A stretch of 64,000 nt of DNA, from NCBI GenBank assembly GCA_032378655.1, contig JAVYJS010000007.1:1-64000 (forward strand), written 5' to 3'. Source of the DNA: Arsenophonus melophagi. Its GTDB lineage: Bacteria; Pseudomonadota; Gammaproteobacteria; Enterobacterales; Enterobacteriaceae. The translations under genes and the position numbers were made by a program. Below the pieces are notes generated by a model that was given only the letters and a program-made list of their open reading frames with translations, made no database searches and had not been told where the DNA came from. Of the stretch, positions 27,910-36,951 are shown one piece after another; position 1 is the first letter of the stretch; each line of letters begins with the position of its first letter.

Positions 27910-27943
27910 ATAATATGAAATAAAATAATAAGAGATTCATGCA

Positions 27944-28588
27944 ATGCGTATTATTTTACTTGGCGCTCCAGGCACAGGTAAGGGGACTCAAGCACGATTC
28001 ATCATAGAAAAGTATAGTATTCCACAAATTTCTACTGGCGAGATGCTGCGTTCTGCCGTTAAGACAGATACAAAGTTGGGCCTAAAAGTGAAAGAATTGA
28101 TGGCTAGCGGTAAGCTTATTACTGATGAATTAGTTATTGCTTTAGCTCAACAAAGAATTGTACAGGATGATTGCCGAAATGGTTTTTTGCTGGATGGATT
28201 TCCTCGTACTATTCCACAAGCGAATGTAATGAAAAAGTCAGGTATTATAGTTGATTATGTATTGGAATTTTACGCACCAGATGAAATTATTATTGAACGA
28301 ATTATTGGTCGCCGCATTCATGCCCCTTCTGGGCGAATTTATCATATTAAATTTAATCCACCAAAAATAGCAAATAGAGATGATATTACTAGTGAAGCAC
28401 TGAGCATTCGCCAAGATGATCAAGAAAAGGCGATCAAAAACCGATTAGTAGAATATCATAAGTTAACTGAGCCTTTAATTACTTACTATCGTAAAGAAGC
28501 TGCTTCTGGTAATACCAAATATTTTAAATTAGATTGCACTCGTCAAATTTCTGCAGTCAATGAAGCATTATCTAAAATTTTAGGTTAA
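27944..28588 (+). CDS. adk: Adenylate kinase
   Basis: Interconverts ATP + AMP and 2 ADP. 214 residues as in E. coli. P-loop GAPGTGKGTQ, AMP-binding STGEML, DGFPRTIPQA and the long LID (GRRIHAPSGRIYH with KFNPPK) are intact. Sits between htpG and hemH in the conserved order. Confidence 0.98.
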   Translation: MRIILLGAPGTGKGTQARFIIEKYSIPQISTGEMLRSAVKTDTKLGLKVKELMASGKLITDELVIALAQQRIVQDDCRNGFLLDGFPRTIPQANVMKKSGIIVDYVLEFYAPDEIIIERIIGRRIHAPSGRIYHIKFNPPKIANRDDITSEALSIRQDDQEKAIKNRLVEYHKLTEPLITYYRKEAASGNTKYFKLDCTRQISAVNEALSKILG

Positions 28589-28618
28589 TTTATTTATGAA
28601 TGCAAAGGAGTTAATAGC

Positions 28619-28642
28619 ATGAGTATATCGCATGAGTATTAA
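28619..28642 (+). other. Seven-codon ORF overlapping the hemH start
   Basis: The AGGAG upstream of hemH is better spaced for an ATG at 28619 than for the hemH ATG at 28632. The first opens MSISHEY then TAA at 28640-28642, ending just inside hemH. GCATGAGTAT is duplicated here (13-nt offset), which created the second ATG. Confidence 0.4.
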
Positions 28643-29597
28643 GACACATGGTGTTTTGCTAGTTAATTTGGGAACACCTGAAGCAGCGACGAGGACAGCA
28701 GTAAAGCGTTTTTTAGCAGAATTTCTTAGTGATATAAGAGTTATTGATGTTTCTAAGTTTATTTGGAAACCATTATTACATTTAGTTATTTTACCGTTAC
28801 GTTCTAAAAAAGTTGCTAAATTATATCAATCAATTTGGACAGAAGAAGGTTCTCCTCTGCTTAGTTATAGTTTGCAACAGCGTTCCGAACTGGCAAAGCA
28901 ACTATCTTCTGTTCCTGTAGCGTTAGGAATGAGCTATGGCACACCATCTATTGCCGATGCCATTAAGACACTATTAATGAAGCAGGTTGACAATATTATT
29001 GTCTTACCACTTTATCCACAATATTCTAGTTCAACTACTGCAGCAGTATTTGATGCGATCGGTAGAGCATTAAGAGAATATCGAACTATACCGGGGATCT
29101 GCTTTATTCGTAGTTATGCAGATCATCCTTATTATATTAAAGCGTTAAAACACTCAGTTGAGTTATGTTTTAAGCGATATGGTAAACCTGATCGTTTATT
29201 ACTTTCCTATCATGGAATTCCTCAACGTTATGCAGAAGAAGGTGATATTTATCCGCAACAGTGCAAACTAACAACTCGCTTATTTAACGAGTTAATTCAT
29301 TTTCCAACCAATAAAATTATTATGACTTATCAGTCACGGTTCGGAATTAAGCCGTGGCTTTCACCTTACACAGACTTAACTTTGCAAAAGTTAGCAAATA
29401 GTGGTATTGAACATGTTCAACTATTATGTCCTGGATTTTCAGTAGACTGTCTTGAAACTCTAGAGGAGATAGCAGAACAAAATAAAAAATTATTTTTTGC
29501 TGCTGGAGGAAAAAAGTATCAATACATACCTGCACTCAATGCTTCAGATCATCATATTCAGTTAATGATTGCATTAATCAGAGATAAGTTATTTTAG
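28632..29597 (+). CDS. hemH: Ferrochelatase
   Basis: Inserts ferrous iron into protoporphyrin IX, the last step of haem synthesis. 321 residues (E. coli 320). Motifs GVLLVNLGTPEA, SYHGIPQRYAEEGD (catalytic His) and CPGFSVDCLETLEEIAEQNK (catalytic Glu) are intact. The start codon is one of two tandem ATGs in different frames, see the short ORF entry. Follows adk, as in E. coli. Whether earlier haem genes remain cannot be told from this window. Confidence 0.96.
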   Translation: MSIKTHGVLLVNLGTPEAATRTAVKRFLAEFLSDIRVIDVSKFIWKPLLHLVILPLRSKKVAKLYQSIWTEEGSPLLSYSLQQRSELAKQLSSVPVALGMSYGTPSIADAIKTLLMKQVDNIIVLPLYPQYSSSTTAAVFDAIGRALREYRTIPGICFIRSYADHPYYIKALKHSVELCFKRYGKPDRLLLSYHGIPQRYAEEGDIYPQQCKLTTRLFNELIHFPTNKIIMTYQSRFGIKPWLSPYTDLTLQKLANSGIEHVQLLCPGFSVDCLETLEEIAEQNKKLFFAAGGKKYQYIPALNASDHHIQLMIALIRDKLF

Positions 29598-29910
29598 GGA
29601 ATAAGCTATGAAGTCCTCTATCAAAATAAGATATGATAGAATAGATAGAATTAAAGAAAATTATTTTTAATAAGTATAGCACTCTATCTTAAATGTAAAA
29701 TTTACTGTAATAGCTTCTTGAAGCGCATAAATTGTAGTTAATATTCTATGTAAAATACATGGAAGAATGGAGCAAATAGATACTGAATATTTTTATTTAA
29801 AGGTGAGTAATCAATATAACATTAGAATAATTTTATATTGATTACTAGTAACAACATAAAATATACATTTAACGCAACAATATCTATAATTACCTGAAGA
29901 TATAGAACGC

Positions 29911-29936
29911 TGAGAGCGTAAAAGCTCTCATTGTTT
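29911..29936 (+). terminator. Possible intrinsic terminator
   Basis: TGAGAGC-GTAAAA-GCTCTCA followed by TTGTTT, 314 bp past hemH. Could be a displaced hemH terminator or a relic of a lost gene. Confidence 0.4.
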
Positions 29937-30493
29937 GAGAAGCGATATAATCAATTTTTGGAAAAAATCAGTATGGTAATAAAAATGATTACAATACTAG
30001 CAATGTTATGTAGAACTAGGTTGCTTACTCTTAGAGAGAGTAAGAATATGAAATCTAGCTAATATGATTAATATCTCTTACGACTTCTCAAGAACCCATA
30101 TCTTATCCTTAAGATTATTCTGAATAGAATAGTCTTAATCGCTCTTGATAGTTAAGAAAAAATAATTTTTATTATTCAATAAAACTGCTAAGCACTTATT
30201 TTAAGTTTATGAACTTAGTGATGATTTCGAAAAATATAAACATTAAAAGTAGATATAATTACTTGTTCAGTAACGATTCATTCTATTACTAAATATGGAC
30301 TATGGACTATAGACTCGTGAGCAGCCTTATTGTAGTGCATTAAAGAATGTTAAAAATTCTATGTAACCATAACACAGAAAAACTCTAATAGAAAAAAATT
30401 CAGTTGACCAAACACACATAGAAAAGCTCAAGGAATTTACGTTAAAATATTGAAAATTCTAAATTATCTGAAAATCTATATGAAAATATAGCC

Positions 30494-30557
30494 CATTAGT
30501 TATGTATAGATAGAAATTCTTTTTCTAAAAAGAATTTCTATCTATACATAACTAATG
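30494..30557. repeat. 64-bp perfect inverted repeat, 31-bp arms, 2-nt loop
   Basis: The arms begin CATTAGTTATGTATAGATAG and meet around CT. This is the longest perfect inverted repeat I found in the window. Confidence 0.9.
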
Positions 30558-30844
30558 TTGCTTTCCAGGGAAAGCTGATTCTGATACTCTGTACCTCTTG
30601 GATCTCATGGAAGCTAAGTTGATAGGAGTCAACTAATATATGACGCTACCTTATCATTTTATAGTAATGAGTTAATTTTCTGGGACCTCTTCCTGCCAGA
30701 TTTTCCGTATGAAAATAACATTTCTGTTATTTAAACTACCTACCTTCTATTGTAATATTAGGTGACGATAACATCATGTCTGATTAGATAAAACATGATG
30801 TTAATACATCCAAAATTTGGATATCGTTTCGGCGCTATCATTGT

Positions 30845-30890
30845 CCTCACTACTTTAATTCACTTGCGTAGTGAGGAAATAAAGTAGTGA
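30845..30890. other. Mutually exclusive stem pair
   Basis: CCTCACTAC (30845-30853) can pair with GTAGTGAGG (30868-30876), or TCACTACTTTA (30847-30857) with TAAAGTAGTGA (30880-30890). Both use the same 5' strand, like an attenuator. No gene follows closely. Confidence 0.5.
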
Positions 30891-30937
30891 AATCTAGAAA
30901 TTTTTCAGAAAGGCGCTCAATAATGATACCATCAAAA

Positions 30938-30981
30938 TACCTTATCCGCTACTCCATAAATATGGAGTAGCGGATAAGGTA
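30938..30981. repeat. Inverted repeat, 21-bp arms, 2-nt loop
   Basis: TACCTTATCCGCTACTCCAT plus A, then AA, then the exact reverse complement. GC-richer than the flanks. Confidence 0.85.
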
Positions 30982-31430
30982 AAAAGCTTATTCTAGCAAT
31001 TAATATTAATTATACTTATAATATCTCTTAAAATTTTTTACTTTTTAATTTTTTACTATTTTAAATAGCTGATATCATAATGCAATTGAAAGCGTAAAGA
31101 ACATTCAGATAAGCACAACTCTTGTACAATGCCCAAATAATCTTGTAAATCCAGAAAATATTGATCACTAATTCATGAGTGAGTGATCAATATTTTCTTC
31201 CTTTCCTTTCATCTTGGAGGAAAGCTTTACATACCGTTAAAACATTGTCTATTACGGTATGTAATTTTTACCAAAAAACTATATTATTCTACCATAATAA
31301 AGTTATCTATGTAGATTTTTCTCGAATTTTAATGCTGCTAATTAAGAAAATCTGGTTAGATCTATTTTATAGATAGACATGATACTAAAATTCAATCTTA
31401 GTATTGAGCATTGTTACATAAAAATACTAA

Positions 31431-31449
31431 GGGCGCTAATTCTGCGCCC
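31431..31449 (-). terminator. ahpC terminator
   Basis: On the minus strand GGGCGC-AGAATTA-GCGCCC is followed by TTAGTATTTTTA, 31 bp past the ahpC stop. It is the most GC-rich terminator stem in the window. Confidence 0.65.
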
Positions 31450-31479
31450 GAAGACAGAACATTACAGATAAAATTTTAC

Positions 31480-32067
31480 TTAGATTTTACCTACCAAGTC
31501 AAGTGAAGGGAACAATGTAGCTTCTCCTTCTCTCCATTTTGCTGGACACACTTCTCCTGGATGGCTGGCGACATATTGAGCAGCTTGAATTTTGCGTAAT
31601 AGATCAGATGCATCACGTCCAATGCCTTCAGCAGTAATTTCTACAACTTGAATAATACCTTCCGGATCAATGATAAACGTGCCGCGATCTGCTAATCCTA
31701 ATTCTTTCTGTTCATCATTGTCTTGATATTTACGCATTACTTCAAAATTACGCGTTAACGTCCAACTCGGATCAGCAATCATTGTATATTTAATTTTACT
31801 AATCATCTTTGAATGACTATGCCACTCTTTATGAGAGAAATGAGTATCTGTTGAAACAGAATAAATTTCGACGCCTAATTTCTGAAAATCTTCATAGTGA
31901 TCAGCTAAATCACCCAATTCAGTAGGACAAACAAAAGTAAAATCAGCAGGATAAAAGAAAAAAACACTCCACTGATTTTCTATGTCTTGGTTAGAAATTT
32001 CAATAAATTTTCCATCTTTAAAGGCAGAATTGTGAAAAGGTTTAACTTTTGTATGAACTAAAGACAT
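31480..32067 (-). CDS. ahpC: Alkyl hydroperoxide reductase AhpC (2-Cys peroxiredoxin)
   Basis: Reduces hydrogen peroxide and organic peroxides. 195 residues (E. coli 187). The peroxidatic Cys lies in DFTFVCPTE (near residue 47) and the resolving Cys in HPGEVCPAKW; both are present. No ahpF neighbour is found, so the electron donor must lie elsewhere or differ. It stands alone between two deserts, with its own terminator and an ACTCCTG-type ribosome site in reverse complement. Confidence 0.96.
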   Translation of the reverse strand: MSLVHTKVKPFHNSAFKDGKFIEISNQDIENQWSVFFFYPADFTFVCPTELGDLADHYEDFQKLGVEIYSVSTDTHFSHKEWHSHSKMISKIKYTMIADPSWTLTRNFEVMRKYQDNDEQKELGLADRGTFIIDPEGIIQVVEITAEGIGRDASDLLRKIQAAQYVASHPGEVCPAKWREGEATLFPSLDLVGKI

Positions 32068-33141
32068 TATACTACTCCTGTATATCTATATTCTTTGCAC
32101 TATTAATGCACTATACATTACCTCATAACAAGTTATGAGTAAATTTTTTAGTTTGCAAGGTAGTCATATGCTCCATTATTAAGAATATGACTGAATAAAT
32201 AATCATTTACTTTACTTTCATGGCTCAGGATCAGTAATAATCTTGAGATTTTTGTACAGTTAGCACATTTATTTATATCGCAATAACCGATTGTACACTT
32301 GATTAATATTTTGTTCGAAGTTAGCTGATCGGTTTAATTAGAATATCGCTCCAATAGATTTTCTACAGATGTTAATAGCGATATAGCTGTAAAATAAAAC
32401 ATAAATAATAGAGATTCCTTTAATTCAACCGTCTTGAATAAAGGTATGTATACTTGCATAGTATACCTAAAATATAACACATATGACCTAATATACTTAA
32501 AACTATTACTAGTAGTTTTGGTATTTATATGTATTGCTTATTAATGAAGATCTTTGATACTGTGTTATGTTTGGTAAAGTCTCTTTTGGTTAAATTTAAA
32601 TACAAAACGTTTCATCTATATGCTTCTTCTATTTAAAGAAGCCCCTTTTCTGATTCTATAGAAAATATCTTTGTATTATCTTTTATATGATATTGATCTT
32701 GAATATCATATAAACTATTGCCCATTGCAATAGGAGTTAACAACAGTATTACTTATAAAATCACCATAGTGTTTTATAAGTTTTTCATCCACTCATGAAG
32801 TTGATATAAGCTTTTACCTGGAAAATTTTTATGTAAAAGAAATAAAGTACCCAACATGATATAAAAAGTCTGTACAGACTTTAATCTTTAATAAAGATGT
32901 TAATGCTAAATTTAAAAGATCTAAAAATAATGCTCGAGCTCTTTAAGCTCGTACTGATTATTATACCAGGTATGACTTTATTTCTACAACAATAAAATGC
33001 CTAAAATCGCTCTTGTTCTACTTCGAAATACAAGAAGTAGTAAAAGTCTATATTCAAAGACTATATTAAAGATATCTCTTATTCTGCTGATGAAGGTTGT
33101 ATAATATTCCCTATTAAATAGCTAGTAGTAATTCCATTACT
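32068..33141. other. 1.1-kb desert between the symporter gene and ahpC
   Basis: No gene or fossil recognised. It must carry the ahpC promoter near 32,080-32,150. Stops are dense in all frames. Confidence 0.5.
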
Positions 33142-34569
33142 TTAATTCTTTTTTTCCCAAACACCATCCTCAACCCGTGTTTTTATACCAGGAAAAGCCT
33201 CTATATCAAAGGTAGGTAATTTTCCTGCTTTGCGTTGGTGATTGTAATCTTTTATAAGTTTAAACGCTATGCTTGAAAGCATTAATATTGCAATAAGATT
33301 AATTAATGCCATCAATCCCATTGAGACTTCAGCTAATTTCCAAACTAAAGGCATTTCTGCCATTGATCCGAAAATAACCATGCCAACAGTAGCGAGTCTA
33401 AGAATATATAATCCAGCAATATGGTTTTTTTCTAAAAAAACCATATTGCTTTCTGCATAAGCATAATTTGCAATAATTGAAGTAAATGCAAAGAAAAAAA
33501 TAGCTATTGCAATAAAAATTGCTCCCCAATCACCAACAGAGGAGGAAAGTGCTCTCTGTGTCAATTCGATACCGCTAATAGCGGTATCAGTACTGTTCAA
33601 TATACCTGAAGAAATAATAATAATTGCTGTTGCACTACAAATCACTAAGGTGTCCATAAAGACACCTAGCATTTGTACATATCCTTGTGATGCTGGATGC
33701 GGTGGATAAGGTGAAGCTGCTGCAGCAGCATTTGGCGCCGAACCCATACCGGCTTCATTTGAAAATAGACCACGTTGTATTCCTTGTGTTATAGCTTGAG
33801 CAACACCATAACCAACGACACCACTTGAAGCCTCTTGCAAACCAAAAGCATGCTTAATAATTAACAGAAAAACATCTGGTAACCGTTCAAAATTATTGCT
33901 CATAACCCAGAATGCTAATAGTAAATAAGACATTGCCATTATAGGAACAACAAATTCTGCCATTCGAGCAATTGAACGTAGCCCACCAAAAATAATTATT
34001 CCACAAATTATTGCAAGTACAATGCCTACATAAATAGGATGAAAGCCAAAGGCAACAGCTGTTGCCTGAGCAATTGAATTAGCTTGAACAGAATTGAACA
34101 CTAAACCAAAAGCGATGATAAGAAAGATAGCAAAAAGAACACCCATCCAACGCATCTTAAGGCCTTTTTCGATATAATAAGCAGGACCACCACGGTAATT
34201 TCCGTGATTATCCTTTGTCTTATATAATTGTGCTAATGTGCTTTCTACAAAAGATGTAGCCATGCCGACTAAGGCAACCATCCACATCCAAAAAATAGCA
34301 CCAGGACCACCTGCCGTTAATGCAATGGCAACACCAGTATGATTACCAGTGCCAACTCTAGCAGCTAGACTGGTACATAAAGCTTGAAAAGAAGAGATAC
34401 CTGAACTATTTGATTTATTAGAATTTTTTAATATAGTAAACATATGTCCAAAATGGCGAAATTGAATAAGACCGGTGCCTAATGTAAAATAAATACCTAC
34501 TCCAAGCAATAAATAGATTAATAAACCGCTCCAGAGAATATTATTAAAGTTATCTATAAGCTCAGTCAA
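33142..34569 (-). CDS. Sodium:alanine/glycine symporter (AGCS family)
   Basis: Sodium-coupled amino-acid importer with about ten membrane helices, resembling E. coli YaaJ (476 residues). I place the start at a TTG (34569) because AAGAGGG lies just upstream and it gives TELIDNFNNILW, the family N-terminus, and 475 residues; the frame is open 44 codons further to 34701. Family segments LCTSLAARVGTGN, GGPGAIFWMW, FRGGPAYY-like YRGGPAYYIEKG and FSNEAGMGSAPNAAAAA are intact. In the substrate region the usual GNIAG/GNLAG reads GNHTG. Its presence suggests the symbiont takes alanine or glycine from the host. Confidence 0.88.
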   Translation of the reverse strand: MTELIDNFNNILWSGLLIYLLLGVGIYFTLGTGLIQFRHFGHMFTILKNSNKSNSSGISSFQALCTSLAARVGTGNHTGVAIALTAGGPGAIFWMWMVALVGMATSFVESTLAQLYKTKDNHGNYRGGPAYYIEKGLKMRWMGVLFAIFLIIAFGLVFNSVQANSIAQATAVAFGFHPIYVGIVLAIICGIIIFGGLRSIARMAEFVVPIMAMSYLLLAFWVMSNNFERLPDVFLLIIKHAFGLQEASSGVVGYGVAQAITQGIQRGLFSNEAGMGSAPNAAAAASPYPPHPASQGYVQMLGVFMDTLVICSATAIIIISSGILNSTDTAISGIELTQRALSSSVGDWGAIFIAIAIFFFAFTSIIANYAYAESNMVFLEKNHIAGLYILRLATVGMVIFGSMAEMPLVWKLAEVSMGLMALINLIAILMLSSIAFKLIKDYNHQRKAGKLPTFDIEAFPGIKTRVEDGVWEKKN

Positions 34570-34795
34570 AATATTTTCCCTCTTATCTACATTAATTAAA
34601 CCATCACATAAATCAAATACACGAATAAATAATAAAAGTATTATTAAAATGATCCTTTTGTTTATAAAATTTTGCTGTTTTAAAAACAGCTCATTAAACA
34701 ATCTAAGAATGTAACATAAAACGTTAGTTTTAAATAATTCGTCTTATTTTAAGAGTTAGAATTATTTGTAGATAAAACTACAAATATAAAAAGAT

Positions 34796-34832
34796 TAATA
34801 ACAATGACTATAATCAATAGTCATTGTTATTA
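34796..34832. repeat. Inverted repeat, 16-bp arms, 5-nt loop
   Basis: TAATAACAATGACTAT, AATCA, then the exact reverse complement. Confidence 0.7.
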
Positions 34833-35034
34833 CTTAATAAATAATAGCGGTATTAAAGATCAATAAGCAAATAATCTTAATATTTTTTATATATCTTGAA
34901 GCATTACAGATTAAGGCTAAAAAAATCCATTTATTGATAAAGTTTTATATAATACGAAATAGTCTGCATAATGCAGATACTTAAGTCCTATATCTCCGCT
35001 GATTCACTCTGTGAATCATACTGAAGAGCTCATT

Positions 35035-35077
35035 GAATTACATAATTTATCAATATAATAGAAAAATTATGTAATTC
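35035..35077 (-). terminator. Possible recBD terminator
   Basis: GAATTACATAATTT and its exact reverse complement enclose 15 nt, beginning 33 nt past the recD stop on the minus strand. No clear T-run. Confidence 0.4.
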
Positions 35078-35109
35078 ATTCTTTTTAATTGGTTTAGTGA
35101 TGTCATTCA

Positions 35110-36951
35110 TCATATTAATTGTGCACTTAAACCACTGTGTCGTTCTGTCAGAGTTGCTAACGCTTGAGCAAATATATGACGATCGGCATAAATAGTGAGC
35201 TGTTTTTTTGCTCGCGTAATTGCTGTATAAATAAGCTCTTTACTAAGAATAGGCGTAAATTTTATCGGTAAAACTAATGCGGCATGATCAAATTCTGATC
35301 CTTGAGATTTATGAACTGTCATGACAAAAGCGGTTTCATGCTGAGGTAAACGGCTTGGCTGTATTTTTTTAATTACCCCATTTGGCAACTGAAAATAAGC
35401 TTTTAAACCCTTATGACCATCGCGCAACATAATGCCAATATCTCCATTAAATAATCCAAGAGTATGGGTATTTTTAGTAATCATGATAGGTAGACCTTCA
35501 TAGTGTTTATTTGAACCATATGCCGACATTTTTATATTTTGTTGGTGATAAAAAAGCTGTTCTAACCTATTATTTAGTCTTATAGATCCATACGGACCAT
35601 TTCTAAGCGCTGCTAATAATCGATAACGATTAAAAGTAGTCAAGATCTCTTCAGGATTACCTCCAGCTGTTATAACATCTAAATAACAACGGTAGCATAT
35701 AGCAGCATCAGAAAGTAATTGTGCATATTTTTTAGGAGAATCAATAGAATAAAAAGTAATATCTGTACTTGAATGTGTTATTAACTGTTCAATATGTTTG
35801 CTATTAGTTTGATTAATTGCAGTAGCTAATTGACCGATTCCTGATTGTGCATCAAAACGATAGCTCTTGCGTAATAAGCAAATGCGATCTTTAATTTTTG
35901 GCCCTGTGTCGGATATAAAATTAGATAAGTCATAGCCAGTAATTTTAGTTAGTTGTTCTGCTCTTGTACGACTATATCCGCATTCTGCAAAACGGCAAAG
36001 ATCACCGAGAACAGCTCCCGCTTCAACTGAAGCTAATTGATCTTTATCACCTAAAAAAATAACACGTGCGTGCCTAGGTAATGCTTCAGTTAACCGGGCC
36101 ATCATGGGTAAATCAATCATTGATGCTTCATCAACAATTAATACGTCTAATAATAATGGATTTTCTTTATGATAACGTAATAATTGGCTATCCGATTGAG
36201 CCCCTAATAATCGATGAATAGTTTGCGCCTGTTCTGGTATAACCGCTTTCTCGGCTGCAGATAAATTAAGTTTTAATAACGCATTATTTAATGATTCAGT
36301 TAATCTTGCGGCTGCTTTGCCTGTTGGTGCTACTAATTGAATAATTAATTTTTCATGACTTAATTTAACTAAAGTGGCCAGCAAACGTGCTACTATTGTT
36401 GTTTTTCCTGTACCTGGTCCCCCAGAAATAACAGCAATGCGACTGGTTATTGCCACTGCAACGGCTATTTTTTGCCAATCATGTGTATTAGAGTGAGCAA
36501 AGAAATGTGTTAAAATAGTTTCTAGTTGTTGTTCATCAACGTCTTCTAAAAAATGGCGAGCAAAAAAGTCAGCTACTAATTTCTCATCAGCCCACATCCG
36601 CTGAAAATAGAGTTTATTATCTGACAACACTAATGGTTTAGATACGATTCCATTAGTGTCACAAACAGCATTACATTGTTTTAGCTCAGTATAAATCTTG
36701 TTACTATCAGGCATTCCAGCCATTTTCCAAAGAGTCAAGGCCAGTTCACCTTTTTGACCTTCGAAGAAAAAGGGTGGTTGAATTTTATCAACAAATAAAC
36801 AAACATGCCCTGCTCTAGTTGCAGCGCTTAATAAGGCGCATATCAATAATAATAAAGGATTTTTATTTTCAACTAATCGTATAGCAAGTTGTATGTCTAA
36901 CGCATGAAATAAATTAAGTTCAGCAGCACGCTTTAATAAATCTATCATCAT
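35110..36951 (-). CDS. recD: Exodeoxyribonuclease V alpha subunit RecD
   Basis: 5'-3' helicase motor of RecBCD. 613 residues (E. coli 608). Motif I GGPGTGKTT, motif II DEASMIDLPMMARL, motif III LGDKDQLASVEAGAVLGDL and motif VI VHKSQGSEFDH and YTAITRAKKQL are complete. Its ATG overlaps the recB stop by 4 bp, giving translational coupling. No defect is seen, so the full RecBCD enzyme is likely assembled. Confidence 0.97.
   Translation of the reverse strand: MMIDLLKRAAELNLFHALDIQLAIRLVENKNPLLLLICALLSAATRAGHVCLFVDKIQPPFFFEGQKGELALTLWKMAGMPDSNKIYTELKQCNAVCDTNGIVSKPLVLSDNKLYFQRMWADEKLVADFFARHFLEDVDEQQLETILTHFFAHSNTHDWQKIAVAVAITSRIAVISGGPGTGKTTIVARLLATLVKLSHEKLIIQLVAPTGKAAARLTESLNNALLKLNLSAAEKAVIPEQAQTIHRLLGAQSDSQLLRYHKENPLLLDVLIVDEASMIDLPMMARLTEALPRHARVIFLGDKDQLASVEAGAVLGDLCRFAECGYSRTRAEQLTKITGYDLSNFISDTGPKIKDRICLLRKSYRFDAQSGIGQLATAINQTNSKHIEQLITHSSTDITFYSIDSPKKYAQLLSDAAICYRCYLDVITAGGNPEEILTTFNRYRLLAALRNGPYGSIRLNNRLEQLFYHQQNIKMSAYGSNKHYEGLPIMITKNTHTLGLFNGDIGIMLRDGHKGLKAYFQLPNGVIKKIQPSRLPQHETAFVMTVHKSQGSEFDHAALVLPIKFTPILSKELIYTAITRAKKQLTIYADRHIFAQALATLTERHSGLSAQLI

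Larger units (their letters stand above)
29598..31479. other. 1.9-kb hairpin-rich desert between hemH and ahpC
   Basis: No gene or recognisable fossil. From about 30,494 to 30,983 perfect inverted repeats follow one another closely: 30494-30557, a GCTTTCC-AG-GGAAAGC hairpin near 30,563, the competing stems at 30845-30890, and 30938-30981. A terminator-like hairpin at 29911-29936 also occurs. A separate region around 30,770 pairs AACATCATGT with ACATGATGTT. Confidence 0.6.
34570..35109. other. Spacer between recD and the symporter gene
   Basis: 540 bp. It contains two inverted repeats (34796-34832, 35035-35077). The stretch to 34701 is open in frame with the symporter but without family similarity. 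Confidence 0.5.
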
